A program made the position numbers and the translations under genes. Positions 8,646-16,138 of a DNA stretch of 39,149 bases are shown here, piece by piece. Each line of letters opens with the position of its first letter. Within the stretch, counting starts at the first letter, position 1. Below the pieces are notes generated by a model that saw only the letters and a list, made by a program, of their open reading frames with translations, had not been told where the DNA came from and searched no databases. The DNA lies in NCBI GenBank assembly GCA_966211815.1, contig CBIHOD010000037.1, positions 1 to 39,149 on the forward strand. The letters run 5' to 3'. Source of the DNA: JANPCX01 sp966211815. GTDB taxonomy: Bacteria; Pseudomonadota; Gammaproteobacteria; Burkholderiales; Burkholderiaceae_C.

Positions 8646-10910
8646 TCATTTGAAACCCCAATAAGCGAGCGCGTCGAGGGTGTTGTGCGGTTCATCGCCC
8701 CAGGGTTTGGCCACGAAGATGCGGCCGTCCTGGGCGAAGAAGCGCGCGCCGTCGAGGTCCGACTTGATGTGGCGGAAAACCACCGGGCCGCCCGCCGCGG
8801 TCCGCGGCAGCCCGGTCAGCGGCGTGGGCGTCTTGACCAGTTTCCTGCTCCCGTCCAAGGTGCCGCCCCAGCGCCACACCGTGCCGTCGGCGGTCAGCGC
8901 ATAGAAGTAGTACTCGTCGCTGGCCAGCTCCCTGACATCCGACAAACCCGGCAAGGTGGTGGGTTGCGCCTTTTCGGTGGCCTGGCCGTCGCCGAACCAT
9001 TGGCCGTCGTCGTACACGCCCTCGTCGTTCTTCACGCCGTTGTAGAAACCCCAGCCGACCAGGGTGCCGTCGGCCTTGAGCGCGAAACAACCCCGCGCAT
9101 TGGCGGCCACCGAGCGCACCGAAGTGGGCTCGTCCAGGCGCGTGGGGACGCCGCTGGCGGCGTTGACCTTGCCGTCGCCGGTGCGGTAGCCCCCGCGGCC
9201 GCAGCCGAAGCCCCAGTTGTAGAGCCGGCCCGAAGCGTCCAGCGCGAACACCTTGGAGAAATGGGCGACGAACACGTTCGTGATGCCGCTCAGCCCCGGG
9301 ACGCGCCGCGGCGTGGCCGCCGCCTCGTGGACCTTGTCGCCGAGCTTGGCCGTGACGCAAGGCACCGGGTTCGCCAAGGGGCCGTCGCCCAGCCCCAGGA
9401 CACCGAACTTGTTGTTGCCCCAACTGAAGACATGGCCCTCGTTGTCGCGCGCGACGGAGAAGTTGTAGCCGTTGGCCAGCGAAGTGACGTTGTTCAGGCC
9501 CGGGATGCGCCTGGGTTCGTAGCGGATCCCGCTGTATTCGCCGTCGGCCAGCTGGCCGCACACGCTGTTGCCCCAGCTGAAGACCTGGCCGTCGTCCTTG
9601 ACGAAAAACCCGCCGCCGGTGTTGTGGGAGGTGAAGATCTCCTTGATGTTGGAGCCCGCCTTGCGGGTGAATTCGGTATCGGGCGACGGCGCGCCGATCG
9701 GCACGCACGCGTTGCTTGCGGGATCCTCGCTGCGCTTGAAGCGCTGCGTGTTCAACTCGACCGTCCCCTCCTTGGTCAGCGCGAAACGGTTCCAGGCCGT
9801 GTTGCAGTTCAGGTTCTCGCCGAACGCCGTGACGTCGACATAGCGGAAGGCGGCGTCCAGGCTGGTGTTGCCGAAATGCTCGGCGATGAAATTGGCGCCG
9901 ACGTTCAGGCCGATCGGGATGTTCACCGAGTCGTAGGTCGCAGCCCCGCCCGGCGACGCGGCGGCCCCGCCGAGGGCCACGCCGTCGAGCTTGCCGTCGG
10001 TCAGGTCGCGGGAGAATTCTTCAAGCATGTCCAGGGTGGGCCGGGGCGTGCCGACGCGGAACTTGTCCGCCATCCAGCTGAACGCGCCCGTGACGATCGC
10101 GGCCTGGCCGTATTTGTTGCGCGGGATCAGGTCCGCCCCCTGGTTGTCCAGCCCCAGCGGCGTGGGCAGGGCGGTGACAGAGGCGAGCCGGTAGTTTTCG
10201 GGCAGCACCCGGTTGACCTCGTCGAGCACCCGACGGTTGGCCAGGGCGATCTGGTCCGCGGCCAGGCCGGACAGCGCCTGCGCCGGCATCTTCTTGAGCA
10301 AGGGGCTGGAGCCGCCCGCGATGGCGCGCGGGTCCGCCAGGAAATTGTTGATGGCGTACCGGTAGGCCGCCTCGGTCAACGCCGACACGCCGATGTTGCC
10401 GTCGATGCCGTCCACCAGGGCGTGCAGTTCCTGGTCGGGGCCGAAAGGCAGCATCGCGTTCTTGCCTTCGTCGTAATACAAGGCGCCGTCCACCCCCGTG
10501 AGCGTGACCAGCAACGGTTGCCGCGCGTCGCAGGTCTGGATCCTGGCCAGGCCGGTTACACGGTCGGTGAACACCTCGCCGCTGTTGAACTTCAAGCCAT
10601 CGGCGAGGCGGACGACTTCGATCTTCGCGCCCAGCACTTTGCCCAGCCCGCCGCCGACGCCGGCCCCGCCGCTCGCGCCACCCGAGTCGCCGCCGCCGTC
10701 CCCCAGGGCCCCGCCCTGCAGTCCTTCGGCGTTCAGGTCGCCGGTGAAGCCGGAAGTGACGCCGTAAGTGCAAGGGCCCGCCGCGCCGTCGGATGACCGC
10801 GCGCCCGGCGCCGCGCCGGTGTCGGCGCCGCCGCAGGAGATGAGCCAGGGCAGGCAGGCGAGCGCCAGGATGGCGCGGGAAACACAGGAGCGGCGTTGGT
10901 CTTTTCTCAT
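8646..10910 (-). CDS. RCC1-repeat lipoprotein B (paralog of 5374-7590)
   Basis: A 754-residue predicted lipoprotein with lipobox L-I-S-C at C26. Its architecture equals that of paralog A: glycine-rich linker, conserved domain (DEGKNAMLPFGPDQELHALV), then RCC1 repeats such as FVKDDGQVFSWGNSVCGQ and YALTADGTVWRWGG. In a 46-residue stretch of the conserved domain, 43 positions are identical to A. The ATG at 10910 gives a proper signal peptide; the frame stays open to 11129 but that extension is arginine-rich and not signal-like. It ends 21 bp from the stop of the 7668-8624 gene, tail to tail. Ligand and role are unknown. Confidence 0.85.
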   Translation of the reverse strand: MRKDQRRSCVSRAILALACLPWLISCGGADTGAAPGARSSDGAAGPCTYGVTSGFTGDLNAEGLQGGALGDGGGDSGGASGGAGVGGGLGKVLGAKIEVVRLADGLKFNSGEVFTDRVTGLARIQTCDARQPLLVTLTGVDGALYYDEGKNAMLPFGPDQELHALVDGIDGNIGVSALTEAAYRYAINNFLADPRAIAGGSSPLLKKMPAQALSGLAADQIALANRRVLDEVNRVLPENYRLASVTALPTPLGLDNQGADLIPRNKYGQAAIVTGAFSWMADKFRVGTPRPTLDMLEEFSRDLTDGKLDGVALGGAAASPGGAATYDSVNIPIGLNVGANFIAEHFGNTSLDAAFRYVDVTAFGENLNCNTAWNRFALTKEGTVELNTQRFKRSEDPASNACVPIGAPSPDTEFTRKAGSNIKEIFTSHNTGGGFFVKDDGQVFSWGNSVCGQLADGEYSGIRYEPRRIPGLNNVTSLANGYNFSVARDNEGHVFSWGNNKFGVLGLGDGPLANPVPCVTAKLGDKVHEAAATPRRVPGLSGITNVFVAHFSKVFALDASGRLYNWGFGCGRGGYRTGDGKVNAASGVPTRLDEPTSVRSVAANARGCFALKADGTLVGWGFYNGVKNDEGVYDDGQWFGDGQATEKAQPTTLPGLSDVRELASDEYYFYALTADGTVWRWGGTLDGSRKLVKTPTPLTGLPRTAAGGPVVFRHIKSDLDGARFFAQDGRIFVAKPWGDEPHNTLDALAYWGFK

Positions 10911-10935
10911 GGCTTGTCGTGCTTGAAAACAAGCC
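10911..10935 (-). promoter_or_regulatory. Inverted repeat just upstream of RCC1 lipoprotein B
   Basis: On the plus strand GCTTG (10921-10925) and CAAGC (10930-10934) flank AAAA. An alternative pairing joins GGCTTG (10911-10916) to CAAGCC (10930-10935). The element directly abuts the start codon at 10910, so it could be an operator or fold in the leader of the mRNA. No sigma70 boxes are clear in the 212-bp divergent gap to hcp. Confidence 0.25.
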
Positions 10936-11122
10936 TGCCGGGACCGCCGCCCACGCGGCGGCAAGCCCGACAGGTGGGCGGATGAAGCGGGCCGTAGTGT
11001 GCCTGAGCGACCGTGCGCCGGCGCCCTTTGCGCCAGGGGAGCGGCACCCGCCCACCCCACGGGATTGAACCGAAGGACAGGCAGCGCGCACCTACGCCTC
11101 TCGAAACTCAAGGAGGAAAACG

Positions 11123-11605
11123 ATGGCAACCGCCATGTACATGAAAGTCGAAGGCGCCACCGGCGAGTCCAAGGACGCCGACCACACCGGGTGGACCGAT
11201 GTCGACTCGTTCACCTGGGGCGCGATCCAGCCCCACAGCATGGGTTCCGGCGGCGGCGCGGGCGTGGGCCGGGTGGCGTTCCAGGACTTGAACATCGTGG
11301 CCGCGATCGACAAGTGCTATCCGGCCGTGTTGAAGCACTGCGCCACCGGCAAGCACCTGGGCCAAATCGACATCTCGCTGTGCAAGGCCGGCGGCACCCA
11401 GATCGAATATGGGCGGATCACGTTGACCGACGTGCTGGTCACCGGCGTCACCGTCAGCGGCACCAGCTCGGGCGAAACCACGGTAGTGAACTATTCCTTC
11501 CAGGCGGCCAAGGTCAAGAGCCAGTACTGGGAGCAGACCCAGCGGGGCGGCAAGGGCGCCGAAAGCCAGATGGGCTTCGACATCAAACAGAACGTGGAGG
11601 CCTGA
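11123..11605 (+). CDS. hcp: Hcp-family type VI secretion tube protein
   Basis: A 160-residue Hcp1-family protein that would stack as hexameric rings into the type VI secretion tube and can carry effectors in its lumen. Family features: opening MYMKVEGATGES, the SFTWG strand, the central VAFQDLNIVAAIDKCYPAVLKHCATGKHL segment, and C-terminal VNYSFQAAKVKSQYWEQT. A strong Shine-Dalgarno AGGAGG (11111-11116) precedes the ATG by 6 bp. No tss/tag structural genes occur in the window, so this is an orphan hcp. The lower-GC gene at 11813 on the same strand may be its cargo. Confidence 0.9.
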   Translation: MATAMYMKVEGATGESKDADHTGWTDVDSFTWGAIQPHSMGSGGGAGVGRVAFQDLNIVAAIDKCYPAVLKHCATGKHLGQIDISLCKAGGTQIEYGRITLTDVLVTGVTVSGTSSGETTVVNYSFQAAKVKSQYWEQTQRGGKGAESQMGFDIKQNVEA

Positions 11606-11716
11606 CCGCCCCCCGGCACGGCGGATTGAAGTCAAGGGTGGCGCGCAGGCACCACGCGGCCTGCCGCCCTTCCGGACATCAAGGAATCACGAATATCGAA
11701 TGAAATATGAAAAAAC

Positions 11717-11779
11717 ATGGCGCAAACCAATATCCAGCTGAGTCGGACGGGCCGGTTCCGCCTCATGCGATCAAATTGA
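11717..11779 (+). other. Short in-frame reading frame ahead of the putative Hcp cargo gene
   Basis: ATG at 11717 opens 20 codons (beginning MAQTNIQLSRTGRF) and stops at TGA 11777-11779. It is in the same frame as the gene that starts at 11813, separated by 33 bp. No ribosome site is evident. It may be chance, a leader peptide, or the 5' end of an originally longer gene cut by a nonsense mutation. The surrounding 207-bp gap is AT-rich compared with its flanks and holds no other supported feature. Confidence 0.2.
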
Positions 11780-11812
11780 ATTCATATTCATCTTGCTGGC
11801 ACAAGGATATTC

Positions 11813-12541
11813 ATGAACATAAGCAAGAAGTGGGACTACAAAACATCAAGTTCTGGGGGTGGTGGTTTGGGACTGATCAGCGTGGCCAAGGGAACGATTT
11901 CCCTTGGGCCACCAGGCATAGATGAAATCACTCTAAGACTTCAAATCGTGAGCGCCGGAGTCGGCCTGTCTTTTGGACTGTCGAAGTTGCCCATGCCAAA
12001 ACGCATCAAGGGCGGCGCTGAGAAACTGGAAAAATCGCCCACCGTCACCGTCGGCCTTGAAGAGGCTTACTCCACCGGCGCGGTGATCGTCATGCCGGGC
12101 TGCAAGAAGGGAGATCTGGAGGCCGACGACTTTCTTGGGCCGTGTGCTTACAGGGAATTGGGCGCAGGAGTTCCGTGGGCGGGGAAAGAACAAGGAGGCG
12201 TCAGCATTTCCCTGCTGTATTGCGGCCTGGAATGGTATGACCTCAGGCCATCGCCCATGAATTTTGACCTGATGCTCAGGTCGGCGAAGGCTTTTATTCC
12301 CATGCTTTCCCGGGTTGACATATACGGCCCTCCTCAGGCCGGAACCTCCCTGGGATTGGGATATATAAGAAAAGAAAAAGAGGCGCCTCTCACCCTGAGC
12401 GCCAGGGAAGACGAAAACGAAAGAAGGCGGAAATTCAATCAGCCTGCTCCTGCGCAGCCTCCGAGAAATACGGCTCAATATGTGTGGCAAAACTACCAGC
12501 ACAACATGGGAGGGGCCGACGGCGATGGCAAAAACGAGTGA
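11813..12541 (+). CDS. Hypothetical protein downstream of hcp, possible T6SS cargo
   Basis: A 242-residue protein with no signal peptide. AAGGA at 11803-11807 lies 5 bp before the ATG, supporting this start. Residues 12-60 are glycine-rich with alternating hydrophobics (SSSGGGGLGLISVAKG, then SAGVGLSFGLSKLP), suggesting a beta-rich or membrane-active segment. A second such stretch is RELGAGVPWAGKEQGGVSIS. The C-terminus is charged and Pro/Gln-rich (REDENERRRKFNQ). Base composition is clearly lower in GC than its neighbours and codon use is less biased, suggesting horizontal acquisition. Position behind an orphan hcp makes a secreted effector plausible, but I see no catalytic motif and no obvious immunity gene. 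Function is unassigned. Confidence 0.7.
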   Translation: MNISKKWDYKTSSSGGGGLGLISVAKGTISLGPPGIDEITLRLQIVSAGVGLSFGLSKLPMPKRIKGGAEKLEKSPTVTVGLEEAYSTGAVIVMPGCKKGDLEADDFLGPCAYRELGAGVPWAGKEQGGVSISLLYCGLEWYDLRPSPMNFDLMLRSAKAFIPMLSRVDIYGPPQAGTSLGLGYIRKEKEAPLTLSAREDENERRRKFNQPAPAQPPRNTAQYVWQNYQHNMGGADGDGKNE

Positions 12542-12565
12542 AAAACCATGCCCGCGACTCGTCGA

Positions 12566-12608
12566 GGTCGGAAACCGACCCGACGCGCGGGACCGTGACG
12601 GCGGTCCC
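12566..12608 (+). terminator. Two tandem stem-loops after the putative cargo gene
   Basis: GGTCGG-AAA-CCGACC (12566-12580) is followed by GGGACCG-TGACGG-CGGTCCC (12589-12608), both perfect stems. There is no T-tract, as is common in high-GC genomes. A third small stem, GTCCGC-GGC-GCGGAC, lies at 12683-12697. They begin 25 bp after the stop at 12541 and probably mark the end of the hcp unit. Confidence 0.45.
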
Positions 12609-12779
12609 ATCCGGCATCGCGCCGGTTGAGCGCCGCCGCCCAGGCGGACCGCCGAAAAACCTGTCCCCGGTTGAACCCAAAAGTCCGCGGCGCGGACACA
12701 GGTCCGCCCCGCCTCGGCAGGCGATCCTGCCCAGCCATCGCGGCGGCACCTTGAAACCTACTCAAACTGGGGAGCCATC

Positions 12780-13703
12780 GTGTTCAACGTCCATCGGGCC
12801 GTCTTTTCCTTGTCGGCCATCCTGATCGGGTTGTCGCATTCGACCTGTGCCCACGCCGGCCTGTCGTTCGACGTCAATTTCAATGACCCGGGCGGCGCTT
12901 ATGCGGCCTACTACGCGGGCATCGCGGGCAACGTGATTTCCGCGGGGAACCAATGGGCGTCGCATTTCAACGCGCCTTCGCAGAACACAACGCTGTCGGT
13001 GAGCATCGGGTTCGCGCCCATCGCCACGGGAAACGGCACCAGCGCCACCACGAACTATGTGCACACCTGGAACGGCATCCCGACGTTCGAACAAAGCGCG
13101 GCGTATGAAATCAGGACGGGCATCGACCCCAACGGCGCGGCCGCCGACATCTTTTTCAACCTCGGCACCCAGGGTTACCTGCAAAGCGAGCTGTGGTTCG
13201 ACACGACGCCGGACGACCGGCTCGACGACGCGGTGCCGATCGGCCAGACGGACGCGCGGTCCGTTTTCCTGCACGAGTTCGGCCACGCCTTCGGCTTCAA
13301 CGGCTGGCGCGACGGGAAGACCGGGTTCCTGCCCGGCGCCTACCAGTCGACGTTCGACGCCCAGACCGTGCTGTTCGGCACACCGCAAGGCGACACCCTG
13401 TTCTTCACCGGGCCACAAGCCCAGACGGTGTATGGCGGCCTGGTGCCGTTGAGTTTCGGCAACTATGGCCATGTGGGCAACCAAGACGGGCGAACCGGCG
13501 GCAACCTGGTCCCCGACCTCATGAACGGCATCGTGTTTTTGAGGGGGACGCGCTACGACATCTCGGCGTTGGACCTGGCCATCCTGGCCGACATCGGGCT
13601 GCCGATGGTCGACGAACCGAGGGCCGTGCCCGAGCCCGGTTCCATGGCACTGGTGTTGAGCGGCCTGGGCTTGGCGGCTTGGGCCCGCCGCCGCCGGGCT
13701 TGA
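12780..13703 (+). CDS. PEP-CTERM zinc metalloprotease
   Basis: A 307-residue exported protein. It has an N-terminal signal peptide (about 1-26, ending AHAG) and a C-terminal PEP-CTERM sorting signal: V-P-E-P-G, then a hydrophobic helix and the basic tail ARRRRA. An exosortase would recognise and cleave this. The catalytic zinc site is HEFGHAFGFNG, with the HExxH residues at 165-169 and a third zinc ligand normally further on. It should therefore be a metzincin-like peptidase released to the surface or the exopolysaccharide matrix. The start is GTG at 12780 with GGGGAG 5 bp upstream. No exosortase or EPS genes are in the window. It lies 231 bp before the ECF sigma gene and may be a target of it. 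Confidence 0.88.
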   Translation: MFNVHRAVFSLSAILIGLSHSTCAHAGLSFDVNFNDPGGAYAAYYAGIAGNVISAGNQWASHFNAPSQNTTLSVSIGFAPIATGNGTSATTNYVHTWNGIPTFEQSAAYEIRTGIDPNGAAADIFFNLGTQGYLQSELWFDTTPDDRLDDAVPIGQTDARSVFLHEFGHAFGFNGWRDGKTGFLPGAYQSTFDAQTVLFGTPQGDTLFFTGPQAQTVYGGLVPLSFGNYGHVGNQDGRTGGNLVPDLMNGIVFLRGTRYDISALDLAILADIGLPMVDEPRAVPEPGSMALVLSGLGLAAWARRRRA

Positions 13704-13870
13704 GGGCGGCTGGGGGGCTCTGCCATGAGAGGGGTCGAACGCGGGCACCACCGAGGCCCCGCAACCTGCCCCCGGGAGCGAGACTTCGAAGGCCATCGCA
13801 CCCGCCCCTGGGGTTTCCTGGGCCGTGTCCGGCCCGCGCGCGTTGGTTCAGCGTCCATACAATCCGCGCT

Positions 13871-13904
13871 GCCGCCCGGCCCCCGGGCGCAGCCGCCGGG
13901 CGGC
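13871..13904 (+). other. GC-rich stem-loop upstream of the ECF sigma gene
   Basis: GCCGCCCGG (13871-13879) pairs perfectly with CCGGGCGGC (13896-13904) across a 16-nt loop. It ends 30 bp before the sigma-factor ATG and 168 bp after the metalloprotease stop. It could end transcription of the protease gene or form a leader structure. The rest of 13704-13934 shows no convincing promoter. Confidence 0.3.
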
Positions 13905-13934
13905 ATTGAACCGATCCACGCATCTCACCCACTC

Positions 13935-14534
13935 ATGGCTTACAACGGACGCCGATGGACAGAAGAGGAAGCCATGGCCGTGCTCGATCGCATCGCCGAG
14001 AAGGACGAATCGGCGCTGGCCGAGCTGCATTCGATGATGGCCAAGCGCATCTACGCCTTCGCCTTGAACCGTCTCCACGATGAAACCGACGCGGAGTCCG
14101 TCGTGGTCGACACGCTGTTCGCCATCTGGCAAAAGCCGCGGCAGTTCCGCGGCGACTCTAAATTCTCGACCTGGGTGCTGGGCATCGCGCGCAACAAGAG
14201 CCTGGGGATCCTCGGTCAGCGGGCACCGCAGGGCGAGGACGTGGACGACCTCGCGGACGAACTCGAAGACCAGGGCCTGGGCGTGTTCGAGCGGGTGTCG
14301 CATTCCCAGGACCGGCGGCAGATATTCGCCTGCCTGGAGACCTTGTCCGAAGTGCAGCGCGAATGCCTGCGGTTGACGTTCTACGAGGGCTGCTCAGTGC
14401 ATGAGATCGCGCAATTCCAGTCCGTGCCCGAAGGCACGGTCAAGACACGCCTGTTCCATGCGCGCAAGGCGATGAAGACCTGCCTCGAAGACGCGGCCGG
14501 CGGCCTGCCGCCGGCGAAAGGGGGGAGGCCATGA
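13935..14534 (+). CDS. ECF-type RNA polymerase sigma factor
   Basis: A 199-residue sigma factor with the two ECF domains. Region 2 spans about residues 25-95 (MAKRIYAFALNRLHDETDAE, then the core-binding FSTWVLGIARNKSLG). Region 4 spans about 130-185 with the helix-turn-helix CSVHEIAQFQSVPEGTVKTRLFHARKAMK written across two helices. The ATG at 13935 is chosen because it starts just before the domain; an in-frame ATG at 13725 would add 70 arginine/proline-rich residues. It overlaps the anti-sigma gene by ATGA, implying translational coupling. It likely drives its own operon, but no duplicated promoter pattern could be confirmed by eye. Confidence 0.92.
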   Translation: MAYNGRRWTEEEAMAVLDRIAEKDESALAELHSMMAKRIYAFALNRLHDETDAESVVVDTLFAIWQKPRQFRGDSKFSTWVLGIARNKSLGILGQRAPQGEDVDDLADELEDQGLGVFERVSHSQDRRQIFACLETLSEVQRECLRLTFYEGCSVHEIAQFQSVPEGTVKTRLFHARKAMKTCLEDAAGGLPPAKGGRP

Positions 14535-15205
14535 GCCCCTCCGAGCGCCGCCGCCTGGAAGAGGTCCTGCCGTTCTACGTCAACGGCCGGGCGGGCGACG
14601 ATGACCGCGCATTCGTCGACCGCATGCTGCAGGACCCCGCCGCCGCCGCGATGCTGGCCTGGCACCGGGGCCTGGCCGAGCAGGTGAGACTGGACGTGGA
14701 GTCCGCCGACGACAACATCGGATGGGCCGCCCTCGCCGCCAGGGTGCGGGCCGAGCGGCCGGCGCCGGCGGCGGCGGCGCACACCGGGGGATGGCGGGCC
14801 TGGCTCTCGCTGGACGCCTGGCTGCCGCGGCCCGTGCAGGCCCCCGTCTTCGCCGCCCTGGCGATGGCCGTCGTGGTGCAAGGCGTGTTGCTCGCCCGCG
14901 GCGGATGGCACGCCGACCAGGAAGGCGAATACGGCGCCAGCCGCGGCACCGCCGCGACGCCCGGCACCGCGGCCACCGAGACCCTGAAAGTCAATTTCAA
15001 GGACGAGACGCCGGAGCACGACATGCGGCTGCTGCTGATCTCCGCCGGGGCCACCATCGTGCAGGGTCCCGGCCAACTCGGGGACTACATCGTGAGCGTG
15101 CCGGCCGAGCAGGCGGCGGCGGCGCGCCGGCAATTCGGCGCCAGCCGCTGGGTGAATGCGGTCCAGCAGGTCCCGGCCGCGGCCGCGCCGGCACCCAACC
15201 GTTGA
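14531..15205 (+). CDS. Membrane anti-sigma factor with propeptide-like periplasmic domain
   Basis: A 224-residue protein overlapping the sigma gene by 4 bp. Residues 1-75 form a helical cytoplasmic anti-sigma-like domain (LEEVLPFYVNGRAGDDDRAF) without the His/Cys zinc ligands of classic ZAS domains. One membrane helix lies at about 97-118. The periplasmic part has an Ala/Thr linker (about 135-150) and then a small alpha/beta domain from about 153 to 215. That domain opens LKVNFKDETPEHDMRLLLIS and contains GDYIVSVPAEQA, resembling subtilase propeptide or inhibitor-I9-like folds. Such domains bind protease active sites, which is notable because two caspase-like genes follow. The domain assignment is by pattern only. 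Confidence 0.8.
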   Translation: MSPSERRRLEEVLPFYVNGRAGDDDRAFVDRMLQDPAAAAMLAWHRGLAEQVRLDVESADDNIGWAALAARVRAERPAPAAAAHTGGWRAWLSLDAWLPRPVQAPVFAALAMAVVVQGVLLARGGWHADQEGEYGASRGTAATPGTAATETLKVNFKDETPEHDMRLLLISAGATIVQGPGQLGDYIVSVPAEQAAAARRQFGASRWVNAVQQVPAAAAPAPNR

Positions 15206-15241
15206 TCGGGCAGGCGCCACCGCCAAGCATCCACGACGAAC

Positions 15242-16048
15242 ATGGCAGACGATTCACCCAAGGTGACACGCAGGGCGCTGCTGGCCCTCGGCCTTTGCGC
15301 CGTGGCCGACGCCGGCACCGCGCAGCCGGACGCGGGCCGCGACGGCGAAAGCCGCATGGCGCTCGTGATCGGCAACAGCGCCTACCCGGCGCGCCCGCTG
15401 CGCAACGCCCTGGCCGACGCGCGCGCCGTGGCGAACGCGCTGGAGGGCGTGGGCCACCAGGTGACGGCGCTCGAAGACGCCACGCTGGCCAGCCTGCTGG
15501 GCGCACTGAAATCGTTCTGGCTCCGCAGCCGGGACGCCGACGCCCGGGTGGTCTATTTCGCCGGCCACGGTGTGGTGCACGAGGGGCGGAACTTCCTCCT
15601 GCCGGTGGACGCCGCCATCGAAAAAGCGGCGGACGTGGGGCGGATGGCGGCCCTGCTCGACGACATCGTCGAGAAGCTGTCGGCCCACGGGCGCGGCGTC
15701 AACGTGATCATCCTCGACGCCTGCAGGACGTCGTTGAGCGCCAGCTCCGGTTCGCGCTTCATCGCCAGCGGCCTGGAACCGGTGACGGCGCCGAAAGGCA
15801 CCGTGGTGGCGTTCTCCACCGCCCCTGGCGCGGTGGCCTACGACGGCGGCGGCCGCGGCGGCGGCCCCTACAGCCGCAATCTGGTCGCCCAGCTGAATGT
15901 GCCGGGCCAACCGATCGAGCAGATGTTCAAGCGCGTGCGGGCCGGGGTTTCCAGCGAGACCGGGAACCGGCAGGTGCCGTGGGAGAACAGCAGCCTCACC
16001 GGGGATTTCTGCTTCCGGAAAAGCCGCGCCGGCCTTTGCCCCGCTTGA
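15242..16048 (+). CDS. Exported caspase-like peptidase (C14, orthocaspase type)
   Basis: A 268-residue protein. The N-terminus has a twin-arginine-like segment (V-T-R-R-A-L-L-A-L-G-L) and a probable cleavage site near residue 28, so it is likely exported. The p20-like caspase fold begins at RMALVIGNSAYPARPLRNAL. The catalytic dyad is visible: H109 in YFAGHGV and C161 in ILDACRTS. Acidic residues before the dyad suggest the basic P1 preference known for many bacterial and metacaspases. It lies 36 bp after the anti-sigma gene and 90 bp before the larger WD40-caspase, in one probable operon. Substrates are unknown; the anti-sigma tail is one candidate. Confidence 0.88.
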   Translation: MADDSPKVTRRALLALGLCAVADAGTAQPDAGRDGESRMALVIGNSAYPARPLRNALADARAVANALEGVGHQVTALEDATLASLLGALKSFWLRSRDADARVVYFAGHGVVHEGRNFLLPVDAAIEKAADVGRMAALLDDIVEKLSAHGRGVNVIILDACRTSLSASSGSRFIASGLEPVTAPKGTVVAFSTAPGAVAYDGGGRGGGPYSRNLVAQLNVPGQPIEQMFKRVRAGVSSETGNRQVPWENSSLTGDFCFRKSRAGLCPA

Positions 16049-16138
16049 CCGCGGGCGGCGCGGGCCTTGAGCCGCCCGCGGGCCGTCCCGCAAAACCAAC
16101 CGCAGCCCGCGGCCCGGCCGTCGCCGGGCCGATGAACC

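Noticed and set aside
11707..11925. 72-codon plus-strand frame overlapping the putative cargo gene
   Set aside because: It has no ribosome site and no recognisable content, and its 3' half is an alternative frame of the better-supported gene at 11813.
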